A DNA stretch of 64,000 bases, from positions 195,093,310 to 195,157,309 of the forward strand of contig OV884056.1 of the NCBI GenBank assembly GCA_930367215.1, in the 5' to 3' direction. The stretch's first letter is position 1. Every line of letters begins with the position of its first letter. The stretch is from Pollenia angustigena (lineage: Eukaryota; Arthropoda; Insecta; Diptera; Polleniidae). Both the position numbers and the translations under genes were made by a program. This document shows, piece by piece, positions 46,844 to 57,646 of the stretch. The notes under the pieces were generated by a model that was not told the DNA's origin, searched no databases, and saw nothing but the letters and a program-made list of their open reading frames with translations.

Positions 46844-47995
46844 TAGAGTTGTCAGCCGATTAAGAATAATTCGATTAATCGATCAAACAAAACCAAACTC
46901 TTGTTCGATTAATTTTAAAATGGCGATTTTCGAATAACGAATAAATCGATTAATTAATGTCGATTAATCGAACAATTTTTTTTATTAAAAAATTAATGAA
47001 AGCTTAGAATTTGATTTATTCTGATAAGTTTTTAATGATTTTATAAAGGGCGATCCAACCAAAACGCAAGATGTTAATCGTTAATAAAACATAAAGTTTT
47101 TAGAGAATATTTTTTATTGTTATAGAAAGATCTATGACAACTATGTTTCAAAACAAAATATCGGACAAATGCTCGCCACGGCTACAGTGGCATACCTCTT
47201 TCCGATGGCCCACATTTTCAATGATTCTGAGACAAAATGAAGGTTCCATATCGTTAATGTGCTGAATTATCTTATCCTTTAGCTCTTGAATTGTTCTTGC
47301 CTTATTGACGTACAATTTTTCTTTTAACACGACCATTGAATTTCTCGCCCAAAAGAGCTAAAAGATCGCAAAAGAGTTGGAACCACATATCTTCCATGTT
47401 TATATTCTCAATTTCTGGCTACAAGAAGTCAGTTATCATGTCGTGATATCGAAAACGAGCTGCATGCACAACTGTTTTCACATTTCCTACAGACCCGGTT
47501 TGCTGAAATAAACGCACAATTCTTCCGATTGTGGACACATTTAGTCGATTATGCGAAGTGCCCGAAATACGTTTGGATTTGAACGCTCATTTTCGTTAAA
47601 GTCTTTAACAAACATAACGCGCTGCTCAATTGTGTACCTTTCCATGGTTGAATTTGGTTTTAAATTGTAGCCATAGCCCTGATTGTGATTAATCTCAATG
47701 TTTAGTAAGCGAAAAGCGTGTTAAGTACTCATAGTATTTCAAAAATGTATTTTATGTTCTTATTAAACAAATATTTGACAAGCAATTATAAAAATAAAGA
47801 AGATAGTTGTAGATGAATAGAACGGAGTGGTATCAATTTAAAAAATCTAAATTTTTTGTAATAATAATATTTTTTATTCGTTATTCTCATCGATTAATCG
47901 AATAATTTTGTAGATTTAATCGTTCGATCGAACGAACAAAAACAATTGTTTTAATTATTCGAACAAAGTTGAAAGGCGAATAAATGACAACTCTA
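46844..47995. mobile_element. hAT-like element (TAGAGTTGTCA family), copy III, intact ends
   Basis: TAGAGTTGTCA at 46844 and its complement ending at 47995 are flanked by ATTTATAT on both sides (46836-46843 and 47996-48003), a perfect 8-bp duplication. Orientation is opposite to copies I and II. It carries a mariner relic at the same internal site as copy I. This copy defines the family boundaries. Confidence 0.9.
47046..47665 (-). pseudogene. Mariner relic C inside hAT-like copy III
   Basis: On the minus strand the ATG at 47645 begins MERYTIEQRV, followed by a frameshift, RLNVSTIGRIVRLFQQTGSVGNV, FRYHDMITDF, then EDMWFQ where the QQDG catalytic motif is destroyed, and finally the C-terminal VLKEKLYVNKARTIQELKDKIIQHI and the RIIENVGHRKEVCHCSRG region (47336-47148). 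The right-hand terminal repeat (AAGGGCGATCCAACC on the plus strand at 47046, with TA outside) is kept; the left one is deleted. Non-functional. Confidence 0.85.
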
Positions 47996-48007
47996 ATTTA
48001 TATATAC

Positions 48008-48555
48008 TAGAGCACCGTGTAAAATGCATCTAATTTGCAAAAATCTAAATTATTTACATACAAAGATGATGTACTTGGCAAAAGAAAAAAATTTGATACC
48101 CATATTGCCCTATTTAACACGAAGGGCTACCACCCCATTGCATTTTTGTCAAAACGCGAACTAGCACGAATTTCAAAAAAAAAAATCTGAGACACGTATT
48201 TAATTAAATCGACTAAAGATTAAAATATGTTAATTTGGCATTTTTATTACAAACAACCACGAACAAAAAATTCAAAAACCGTTCTTTTTTATAGAATATC
48301 CCTAAAAAAGGGCATGGGTGATCTTCCTTGGACAAATTATATATACAGTTGGAAGCGTCTTAAAAAACCTTTCTTATGATACCCATATTGTATATGTTGG
48401 TAAGGAAACAGATCCTCAAATTAACAAAACATGCAAAAATATACCCTTTTTCAAAATGGTCCAGCTCACGAGAGGTCAGAGCTGGATCCGAAATATTTAA
48501 GTCAAAGGTTCATTTTTAGGAGGGTCATCGAGCACTTTTTTGGTGAGTCGCTCTA
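48008..48555. mobile_element. Possible small hAT-like element (tentative)
   Basis: TAGAGCACCGTG at 48008 and TAGAGCGACTCA read inward from 48555 are similar, and the flanks ATATATAC / ATATGCAT agree at 5 of 8. The interior is non-coding. It would be a further insertion next to copy III. Confidence 0.3.
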
Positions 48556-49587
48556 ATATGCATATAAAGAATTCATATAATATTCTTTGAATTTTCTGGA
48601 GTTGCAATTGTTATGTTTAACATTTTGACCCAAAGAACTTGCGACCCAAATTCGTTCTATTACGCTCGTTCCATCTTAGTTTTCGAAACAACGTCGTTTT
48701 AAACTTCTTATTTTTCTGTTTTGTCTTGGAGTTATCTTGTTTTTTAAAAAAATGCATGGAGTTATCTAGTTTTTACGTAAAAATTGGTATTTCTCTGATT
48801 TTGGTTTTTCAAATAACTTTTAAATGAGAAACTATATCAAAATTTCGATCTGACAGAGTGATAGTAAATGAAACATGCTTTCTATTTTTGGTGTTATGTC
48901 AGCTTACGAAAAAAGTGGAGTTAACTAGTTTTTCCATACGACCACAGATTTATATAAAAAGAATAAGTCAATAAAATAACAAAATCTTAATATACTTTCG
49001 AACTCGTTTTTAATGCACAAATTAGTAAACAAATAAAAAACAGCGGACAGGAATGGCTTTTGTAACGCGTGTTGTGTAACTTGCAATTTTTTACGCGCTA
49101 AAGTTTTTAAACGCACGATACTCGTTGACGAACTAACGCGTGTTATGTACTTCAACCTTTAGACTTTTTTCCAAAAAAAAAAAAAACTAGGTGCAGCGTG
49201 GGAGCGTGCTTACCAAGATTTAATGAACATTGAAAGAATTTATCAAAGATTTTGAAATAAAAGCATGCTGGGGGAAAACTATTGCTGGACTCTTATACGT
49301 GAAACCAAACCAACAAAATACAAAAGACGTTCAAATAACTCCATTCACTTTTGAAAATTTATTGACTTTAAAATGATTTGAGTGATGTTTTATGTAAGAA
49401 ACGAATAAAAACATTTTTTTTTTTTGTATCTCAAAAACCTCAACTTCAGCCCACCAGATTACCCTAGGAAAGATATTTGGTTGCTCTAGTCCAAAACCTT
49501 GTTGGCTAGTGTTATTAAGTTAATTCTGTGAAAACTTTTTGTTGTATTTAAGACTAACATCGTGCATTCTGGTTGAACCACCCTTTA

Positions 49588-51330
49588 TTTTTTTAGCTAT
49601 AAACTTATTTCTTTTTTTAATACGATCAATCAATTTAAATTCCATTTTACTGATCTACACTAAAGTTTGCGATTTGCTGCTTTTTTAATCTACAGAGATT
49701 TTATTAGCAGAAAATTAAATTTTAAATTGTTTAAGCCAAAACAAACGGAAATCCTAATGAACTTTAATAAGTTGGTTATAATAAAATATTTATAATAAAA
49801 TTTAGCCAGTATAAGATAAATAAAAATAAATCTGACTATTAAAATCAAATCAGAAATCTGTCTGTGTAAGTTTGCACACAAGGTAATTTTGATTAATATG
49901 TGCTGCTAAATCGTCTAATGATTTCAAATAAGTTTTAATAATTTTGTTGTAAATTGAAGTAATTTCCTGATATAGAATTAAATGCTTTTAATTTGTTGTA
50001 AAACAAAAGACTTAAGAGCCAAACCTGGCAATGTTTAACAAATGTAAATGATCGAAATCGAAGCGTTTTATGGATTAATTTTACAACTGAAAAAAAATAT
50101 AGACAAATAATAATAATAACAAGTACATTGAGTTATTTGTTTAATATTAATAATTACTATTAAGTATTAATTCATAGTTATGTAAACACGGATATGGCGT
50201 GATTGAATTGTTTCCATTTCTTAAAAGAAAAAAATTGTAGATGGTGTTTGTGGCTTTTGACAAATATTTAACATTTAAAGAAATTTTTTTTTTGTAGTTG
50301 CCGTGTTTTATTTATTTAATTCATAACATAAATCGACATGCAAAAGTTTGGCTTCTCTATGTGTGCAATTATTTTAGGGTTTGTTACTAAAGTTTTTCTT
50401 TTGTATGGATTCCAATTGTAGTTTTTCTTTAAACACAATTTTTATTTCTGTGATGTCTTTTCTGTCGTAAAATATTTAAACATTTACAATCTTGATATTT
50501 AAAAAATAATTAGTAAAAATGTATTTATTAAGACGTTAAAATATTTGTTGGTTTGTTTTTGTTATTAGTTGTGAAAAAAATTGTTTCAAATTATTTTCAA
50601 AATAACTGTATAAAAACTTTGGCATTTAACTGAAGTCATTTTTTAACTTTTTGTCATCTAAAAGTTTGATTAGTTTTTAAGGAGGGGGAAACAAATATTT
50701 ATGTTACATATTTCATTATTTTGTTCTGATTTCACAAAAAGTGCATGGAAAAAAAAATTTTTCTAATAATAGAAGAAAATTTTGAACGATAAAACGAATA
50801 AATCTAATTATAACACTGTTAAACAGCATGTCTGATGATTTGGTTATGTAACATAATATTTCTCCAATTACACAGTACAACAGCCAATCTGGGGGGTGAG
50901 AAATTCCAAGTCAGGGTGATGGTACTAGGTCAGTATAGTAAAACCCTCAAAGGGTTTGGCGTTCGTATGTGTCAGTTTTTTTTTATGACATTTTAAATTT
51001 TTTCCTTATCTTGATGTTTTTTTGTTTAACATAACTCGAGAACAACTTGTCCGATTTTGCTAAAACAAACTCAAAAAAATTTAGAATTACAATTTCTTTA
51101 ATCCGTTCATATAACGTTTTTCTTTATAATCGACAGTTTTGCCGGTAAAAATAAATTTGTGGAGAATTATAATTGATAAGTGCAAAAAAATGTTCAAGCC
51201 TGGATGTATGCAGCAGATTTTATCACAAACCTGCACTGCAATTTTTGTAACTTTTTTTAAGCGATCGGTGAAAATCGTCGGACTTTTGTTTGTTATTTGA
51301 AAGAATACACCCACATTCAGTGATGCCAAC
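49588..51330. other. AT-rich non-coding stretch
   Basis: I see no gene, element end or tandem repeat that stands out. Confidence 0.45.
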
Positions 51331-51603
51331 AGTAGGGGATTTCCCCTTTTCTAGGGATTTGGCTCTTTTTTATAATAAAACACTTTATATTTAAAGGAAA
51401 TCATATTTTATTAAGTTCAGAGAACGGCTTTGTGTGATTGCAAACAATTCGCATTCAATGAACAACATCAAAAACACTTATTTGTGTTCATGCAATCAAA
51501 CTTTCTCAGCCACACACGTTGGTGTTGTTTTTAAATTCATTCAAGTCATGCACAGCGTATTGGCTTTGCCATTCATACCATGTTTAGCTTCGTTCGTCAA
51601 TTG

Positions 51604-51984
51604 AAGCACAGCCGCGAATAACGTTTTAAGTTACAAAATAATAATTTTTCAGGAGAGCAAAAAAACGTTTTTTGACAGGCAGGATTATTTGTTTTAAAAA
51701 ACTTTTTTTCTATTATTAAAAATAATGATAGTAAAAACGTTTATGCAAAAGGCTTTTAAAACATTATTCCGCACTGCAAGACCATTTCGGTTACATCATT
51801 TTAATGGTAACTTACAACGTTCTTCCACTGGCTGACACTTTGTATGCCATTTTGAAGACGTTAAGGTGCATAACTTTGGGTGATTTGATGTTTAAACTGT
51901 GCAAGAGATTAAGGTCAACGGTTATCTGCTAAAAAACAGTTTTTGCAAAAGGTGGCGTTTACAACGTTATTCGCGGCTGTGCTT
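51604..51984. mobile_element. Inverted-repeat element of about 380 bp
   Basis: AAGCACAGCCGCGAATAACG at 51604 is matched exactly by its complement ending at 51984. A diverged third copy of the right-hand sequence lies inside (GCAAAAGGCTTTTAAAACAT near 51746 against GCAAAAGGTGGCGTTTACAA near 51944). No clear target duplication. Confidence 0.6.
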
Positions 51985-52112
51985 AAATTTTTGCTTTGGT
52001 AAAAAACATATACAAAGAAAAATACACAAAAGTCATTGCTCTGATGCCTATTCAGCAGTTGCTATGTATGCACTCAAAAAGTTTTACATTTAATGTTTGT
52101 AGTTTATTTTTT

Positions 52113-52332
52113 AATATTTTTAATTAGGCTTAAGTTCATGAAATTTAATTTTTATTAAATTATTTTTATGAAGAAAGGAATTTTACAACATGAAAATTAA
52201 TTAAAATTGTTATTGAAAATCTTTCATTCTTGACGTGGCTCGGGCTCGAACCCTGGCCGGCAGGTTACCATGACATGTTTCGATCGCAACCACTCGATCT
52301 CCTCAGATGGATTTGCCGTCTTACACTCGCAG
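52113..52332 (-). mobile_element. tRNA-like SINE copy 1
   Basis: On the minus strand the head reads GAGTGGTTGCGATCG, then about 35 nt later GGGTTCGAGCCC, which fits a pol III B box (GGTTCGANNCC); the A box is weaker (ends AGTGG). The head is followed by CAAGAATGAAAG and a long AT-rich tail region. The same head and tail occur at 52605 and 63299. A tRNA-derived SINE is the best explanation, but I cannot name the source tRNA. Confidence 0.6.
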
Positions 52333-52604
52333 CCATCGACGACTGCTGACGTCACTAGTCAAACATCAATCCTTAAACCAAATTGTATTTTAACATTTGG
52401 TAGATCGAAATTTGCTTTCCTGAATGATTATCCATTTTAATTGATTTTACATGTTTTTTCCTTTACTTCTGTTTTTTTCGTACTTTCGTCAAGAATTTTT
52501 CTTGAAGTCCAAGTACATTTTTTGTTTTTTCACTTTGTCTTTCTCTTTTCTGTTGACCTTTTTCAGCACAACTTGAAGGACAAATGTACACATAGAGCTC
52601 GTGC

Positions 52605-52910
52605 CTTAGCTTTAACAATAATTAGTATTGTGGTTATTTTGTTGAACTATTTATGGTTTTTAATCCAAATTTTTTAATATTTTTAATTAGGCTTAAGTTC
52701 ATGAAATTTAATTTTTATTAAATTATTTTTATGAAGAAAGGAATTTTACAACATGAAAATTAATTAAAATTGTTATTGATAATCTTTCATTCTTGACGTG
52801 GCTCGGGCTCGAACCCTGGCCGGCAGGTTACCATGACATGTTTCGATCGCAACCACCCGATCTCCTCAGATGGATTTGCGAGTGGTTGCGATCGAAACAT
52901 GTCATGGTAA
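52605..52910 (-). mobile_element. tRNA-like SINE copy 2 with a 29-bp snap-back
   Basis: The AT-rich region and head are almost identical to copy 1. At the head end, 52828-52856 is repeated in perfect inverted form at 52882-52910 (29 bp, TTACCATGACATGTTTCGAT...), with a 25-nt loop, so the copy folds back on itself. Confidence 0.65.
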
Positions 52911-53339
52911 AGACTTGTCGCCATCACAGCAGTGAAATACATATGCCTGAAAAATTCTATAAAAAAAGGTATAGTTTTTCCTATAAATTTTTATTTTCAA
53001 CAGTTCTTTAAAAACGCAAAATTGTGTAGAAAAATTACTTCAGGAGAACATGTTGGATAATTTTGTACAGGCTAGTTTATGCCGAGAGAAATTAAGCAAG
53101 TTTCCGAAGAATCAAAAGATTATTCCATACTTTATTTATAATGATGACCTTCAAATTACAAGCCCACTTGGATCCCACACATCGTCAAGTTGTGCCTTTT
53201 AAGTTAAGAATTTTTATTTTTTACTTATTTTTAAGCGTATCTTATAAGTGTTTTTGTAAATATACTTTTAGCTATAAAAAAAAAAAATTATTATTTTCTT
53301 TAAAAAACTTGTTTTCACTTAGTTAAAAATTAGAAAGAA

Positions 53340-53585
53340 AAGTTAAAATCCGTAATTTTTACGGAAATTGTAGTTTGTTTTTTTGATAGATAAATTTTTA
53401 AAACAAAATTTAAAATCCGTAATTTTTACGGAAATTGTAGTTTTTTTTGGTTAGTTAAATTTTAATAACAAAAGTTAAGTTCAGTAATTATTACGGAAAT
53501 TGTAGTTTGTTTTATTGATAGTTAAATTTTCGAAACAAAAGTTAAAATCAGTCATTTCTACTGTTTTTAGTGAGTTATTTTTTAA
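53340..53585. repeat. 66-bp minisatellite, about 3.7 copies, with CCGTAA dyad
   Basis: Units start at about 53344, 53411, 53476 and 53542. The first two contain the dyad CCGTAATTTTTACGG, which decays in the later units. The stretch is AT-rich and non-coding. Confidence 0.8.
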
Positions 53586-53938
53586 CATTCAAAAATAAAA
53601 GGATTTTTAGTTTGATTTAAATGAAAAAGGAGTTGACCGGGTTTTAAATGAATTTTCATTTGTTTTATATTTAATTTTACGTTGATTTTACCTACATAAT
53701 ATTTTGAGTGTGTAGTACGTATTAAAGTTTTTTCATATGCTGGATTCGAAAGAAAAAAAAAAATTAAATGAAACTAAGCGCACATACATAGGCACAAACA
53801 ATTTCCATAGAAACAGAAAACTGTTTTTATTTTTTATCATTTCTTAAAAAGTACAGTAGTTCTGTATGTTGTTATTGTTGTTACTGTTGCTTGTTACGCT
53901 TTTAAAAAACTAAACATAAAAACAAATAACACACAAAA

Positions 53939-54276
53939 ACTACCACCTGATCCATTTTGATGAAATGGACTACTCCATGGACTGGTCCGAAGTAATGCAA
54001 GCATGGACCATGTCATTGTTAAAAATTGTTTGTAGTGAGATGACATGTCATCGTTTTTGAACGACATGTTTTCGTTTTTGAACGCCTTCAAAACTGATCC
54101 TCTAATCTTATCCTACCATGGAAAAGTCTTAAGACTACTCCTTTGTAATCCAAAGCTGGGTTATATGGTCCTGCCCTAGAACATCGTAATGTAAAATAGA
54201 CCATGTTTTTCCATACGTTTGGTTACTTTTGGACTAGTCCTAGTCCCTTGTGGTCCTATTATTTGCAGGGTAGTTT
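53939..54276. mobile_element. Possible decayed inverted-end element (tentative)
   Basis: CTACC near 53939 followed by GGACTGGTCC near 53979, and the right side read inward, CTACCCTGCAAATAATAGGA from 54276 with GGACTAGTCC, are similar. No target duplication was found. Confidence 0.3.
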
Positions 54277-54758
54277 ATTTGAACTTATGCCTACAACAAT
54301 CATACCAACAAAGCGACTCGTACTCATACCAAATTACATTCGTCGCTGTCTCATAGAGTGGGCAATGACTACTTGAAGTATAAGAATGTCTACTTTTTGA
54401 TTTTAAGCAATTGTGTTATAGCGTGCGCAAGAATAAATGCAAACAAAGCACTTAAAAAAAAAAAAACTCACACATGCTTAAATCAAATGTGTACAAAACG
54501 ATGTCAAAATTACCGACGTTAAGCCTTGTTTTGCAGGCATAGAGTTAATGTAAATTTAAGCGTATGAGTTAACCAAGAAAAATAGTGATTTTTGCAGTTC
54601 TCTGCTTCTTAAGTAGAAAAAAACTTTGTTTTATTTGAATTTCTTTTTGATGTTAATGGCAGAGAGCTGTTGTGAATGCTCCAACAATAGTCAGCCTCGC
54701 TAATGTTTTTCCTTCTTACTAAGGTCCTGGTGGAATCGCTCGCCATGATTTTGGTATA
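54277..54758. other. Non-coding stretch, nothing recognised
   Basis: No gene or element end that I can support. Confidence 0.4.
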
Positions 54759-55338
54759 AAGGGTGTTTTTTTAGAGTGTAAAATTTTGAGTTGGCATAAC
54801 TGCTTTATTTGAGCACCCATTTAACAGCTGATAGTTGCTTTTTGTTTAGTTTGCATTGAAATTTCTTTATTAATCGACTTACACCAGAGCAACGCTTGCA
54901 AATTGTTGAAATTTTTAATCAAAATATTTGTTTAACTCAAAATTCAAAAATTTCAAAATTTTATTTTCCGATGAAGCCCATTACTGGTTGAATGGGTACG
55001 TAAATAAGCAGAATTATCGCATTTGTAGTGAGGAGAATCCACAAGCTTTTGTCGAAACACCATTAAAATAACTGGTTGGTGCGCTTTATGGGCTGGCGGA
55101 GTCATTGGCCCATATGTCTTCAAAAACGATGATGGTCAAAATGCAAAAAGTTGTTGATAATTGTTGTTCCAGATAGCGCTTTCTACGCGCCGGCCGTGGC
55201 AACCACATGGTAGAAATCATATTTAAACATTCATTTCATTAAATTTTCTTTCCGATAAAGCCCATTTCATTGATATTTTAAATATATTTCCTTGTTTTGC
55301 TTTCATTTAACTTGTGCCACTCTATGAAAAACACTCTT
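54759..55338 (+). mobile_element. Mariner/Tc1-like element D, internally deleted
   Basis: Ends AAGGGTGTTTTTTTAGAGTG at 54759 and AGAGTGTTTTTCATAGAGTG read inward from 55338, each flanked by TA (54757-54758 and 55339-55340). Only 580 bp remain of an element normally over 1 kb. Confidence 0.8.
54875..55160 (+). pseudogene. Mariner-family transposase pseudogene D
   Basis: RLTPEQRLQIVEIFNQN at 54875 is the N-terminal helix; after a deletion it resumes at about 54958 with FSDEAHYWLNGYVNKQNYRI, which holds the first catalytic Asp, then EENPQAFVETPL, a stop near 55065, and ALYGLAESLAHMSSKTMM in a shifted frame. The second and third catalytic motifs are absent. Closest in type to element E (59127-59541). 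Confidence 0.75.
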
Positions 55339-56072
55339 TATTTATGATGTGATTTATTTGATTTTGTTTTATTATTCCTTCAAAATATCGAAAACAAAAG
55401 TGAAAAGTGTGGAATTTTTCGGAATATGCGCCAAAATTTGCATTTTAGTATGAGAGCATAACGAAAGCAGCAATCCCCAATAGATGTCGCTATACTTGTT
55501 ACAATTAGTGATTTTTGACCATAGATTTAGGCTGGGGAAATGCTTTTTTTTAGTATTGGCAAATTCATACATTACAAGAATTCCCTTAAAGCAACTATAG
55601 AGCATTTTATTTATATGGAGATTGTCACTATTGTTCCACTACTGTTCATCAGATCTGGGCATTTAATAGTTTTGACCTTTAAGCAAGTAGTTAGTATATG
55701 GAGCAGGCACTCGAAAGCTAAAATTACGATCAGTTACTAGACACTTTTTCTGCTGTGAAAAGTATCTTGAGTATACAGTGAACTCGCGAAAACGTGAACA
55801 CTCAAAAGGGTGAACGTCTCAGAAACGTGAACCAATTTATTTTAACACAGGCTATTCTAACACGTGAATAAAAACTGGAAGCCCTAAAACGTGAACACAT
55901 TTTTGTTTGCTTTTTAAAATGTTTTTTGAATTGGGAAATCCCCGAATTGAGTTCACTTATTGGTGGATGTTACAGCGTTCTTTTTGGCTTAATTGCATCC
56001 ATGTATGTATACGCTGACATGTTAGCTGTTTTTTAACATCGCTACGATATTCGTTATTCGTGAAAGTGAAAA

Positions 56073-56219
56073 ATGTCATTAAAAACCCCGACAATGTTAT
56101 CTTTGAAAGATAAAGTATATATTCTTGAATTATTGCAAAAGGGTTATAGTGTCAGTGGCTTGGTTAGCAAATATGGTGTTGCTAAATCAACAGTTTGTTC
56201 CATTAAGAGGCAAAAATAG
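56073..56219 (+). pseudogene. pogo/CENP-B-type helix-turn-helix remnant, 48 residues
   Basis: The frame reads MSLKTPTMLSLKDKVYILELL, then QKGYSVSGLVSKYGVAKSTVCSIKRQK and stops at TAG (56217-56219). LSLKDKVYILELLQKGYS and VAKSTV are typical of the N-terminal DNA-binding domain of pogo/Tigger transposases and CENP-B. The stop falls where a CAG (Gln) would fit, and immediately after it a MITE is inserted, so the DDE catalytic domain is gone. Resumed sequence after the MITE near 57262 (YKALMWAEN) may be the next helix. Whether the short peptide is made is unknown. Confidence 0.7.
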
Positions 56220-56223
56220 GATA

Positions 56224-57240
56224 TACACAGAAAAAATTATTTTTCCAATTCAAACAAAAGATTTGTAGAATCAAACAATTTGTTGTCTGAAATCGGTCCA
56301 ATAAACTAATTCGCATATTCAAACAATTTATTTGCATTTTGTTTATTGAAAAAAACACTGATTTTTTCAAACAAATAATTTAACTGAATCAAACAAAAAG
56401 TTTACTGAAATTCATATACTAAATTTCAAAATCAAAAAAAAAAAAGTTTTTGCACAAGCAATGATGCGCACACAAGCAGGCACTGTATTAGAAGATGATG
56501 GCAGAGAGAGCAGAGCGGCCGGCTGGCTTTGAGACACATTTTTTTGTTGGAATAATTTTTGAACGAAGTCTTTTTTTAAAACATACAATGTTTTTCGTCA
56601 TCACTCACTGTTGCTGTATCTTTTCCTTTGCTAATGAAGAAGAAATGTAACCCAAAAACGGCGACAGACCGACTCGATATGTTTTTCGTCATCATTATAT
56701 TTTTGTATTTGATGTATTTAAGCAAACAGTTTGAAAAAATTTAATACGGGATTTTGTTTTTTTTTAACCAACTTTGAAACCAACCAAAAATTTATTTTGT
56801 TTCTTATAATGTTGTTGTTGTTTCTGTTGTTTAAAAAGAGTGAAGCGTTTTTCTACCTGCTATTTTTTTGTTTTTTTTGTTTTACTTCAAACCTCTTCAT
56901 CTTTCTTACTGTTGTACTTTTATAAAGCGTCCAAAAATAGACTGCATGTGTTTTTTGTTGTAGTTCTTATATTTCACATAAAGAAGTGTTGCTTACGATC
57001 AAATAAAAAAATGCAAAAAGACGACAACATTAAAAAGCGTTAAATATTTCATACAAAATTATGAAAACTTGAAACCAATAACGCGTGTATTATATTTTTG
57101 AATGGTTGTCAACATTTTTGTTGGTTAAATAAAAATAAAACAAAAATTTTAATTGAATCAGTAAAAAAATTTGTAGATATTAAAAAAAATTCAAACAAGG
57201 GTTTGTTTGAAAATAATTCGGCAATAATTTTTTCTGTGTA
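56224..57240. mobile_element. MITE-like insertion (TACACAGAAAAAATTATT ends)
   Basis: TACACAGAAAAAATTAT at 56224 and its complement ending at 57240 bound an AT-rich interior with several TCAAACAA motifs near both ends. It splits the pogo-like element right behind its stop codon. No target duplication is obvious. The termini resemble the CGCAGAAAAA unit in the Foldback-like elements. Confidence 0.6.
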
Positions 57241-57293
57241 GAAGCTCTTATAAGGCTTTAATGTGGGCTGAAAATTAGATGGCCGACCACATT

Positions 57294-57431
57294 GAAAAGC
57301 CCTAACTAACATTTTCCTTACTTTACAGGAGAAGGAAAAAACTTAATAAAAATTGCGACTACAAGACTATAATTTTTGTAAAGTTTTTTCCTTCTCCTGT
57401 AAAGTTAGGAAAACGTTAGTTAGGGCTTTTC
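57294..57431. repeat. Long hairpin, arms about 50 bp
   Basis: 57294-57343 (GAAAAGCCCTAACTAAC...) is complementary to 57382-57431 with only a few mismatches; the loop is about 38 nt. It lies in the right part of the pogo-like element. Confidence 0.8.
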
Positions 57432-57646
57432 TATATTAAAGTAATGATATATTTTTTGTTATTAAAAATTAATAAAATATTCGTTTAAAATACATACTTG
57501 TTTATCTATTTATTTTTAAATAGGGGTATTATTTTTTTTTTAAATTTTGGCATTCGATAACGTGAACAAACTCGAAAACTTGAAACGCCATGGTAAAAAT
57601 TAGTTCACGTTATCGCGAGTTCACTGTAATTGTAAGGAAACATATA

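Larger units (their letters stand above)
46455..49158. mobile_element. PIF/Harbinger-like element, nested in the CACTA-like element
   Basis: AGGTAGAAGTACATACCACG at 46455 pairs with the complement of the sequence ending at 49158 (about 24 of 28 positions, ATGTACTTCAACCT), with TTA outside both (46452-46454 and 49159-49161). Harbinger elements duplicate a 3-bp TWA target. Both sub-terminal parts are rich in ACGCG motifs. No transposase seen. Confidence 0.65.
46042..49511. mobile_element. CACTA-like element (tentative), nested in mariner B
   Basis: Left end CACTGGTCTACAAATTTGG at 46042 and the right end read inward, CACTAGCCAACAAGGTTTTGG from 49511, share CACT(A/G)G and further positions. TTA stands outside both ends (46039-46041 and 49512-49514), a 3-bp duplication as expected for CACTA elements. 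Removing this segment restores a normal-looking mariner 3' end, which is independent support for the boundaries. The element itself is about 760 bp and non-coding once later insertions are removed. Confidence 0.6.
45151..49585 (+). mobile_element. Mariner/Tc1-like element B, host of a five-level nest
   Basis: Ends AAGGGTGGTCCAACCATAAT at 45151 and the complement ending at 49585, with TA outside each (45149-45150 and 49586-49587). Without the nested insertion (46042-49511) the element is about 960 bp, a sensible length for an internally deleted mariner. A 74-bp palindromic insertion also sits near its left end. Confidence 0.8.
55776..57626 (+). mobile_element. pogo-like DNA transposon with intact ends
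   Basis: CAGTGAACTCGCGAAAACGT at 55776 and its near-complement ending at 57626, with TA outside both (55774-55775 and 57627-57628). Internal sub-terminal repeats of the type ACGTGAAC occur several times at the left end and again near 57560. It encodes only the start of a transposase and is interrupted by a MITE at 56224-57240. Confidence 0.85.

Noticed and set aside
52793..53011. 72-residue open frame starting MTWLGLEPWPAG
   Set aside because: Translation of the SINE head and its snap-back copy; no independent evidence of a gene.
56731..57043. Hydrophobic open frames (possible membrane proteins)
   Set aside because: They arise from T-rich MITE sequence, with no conserved domain and overlapping frames of similar composition.
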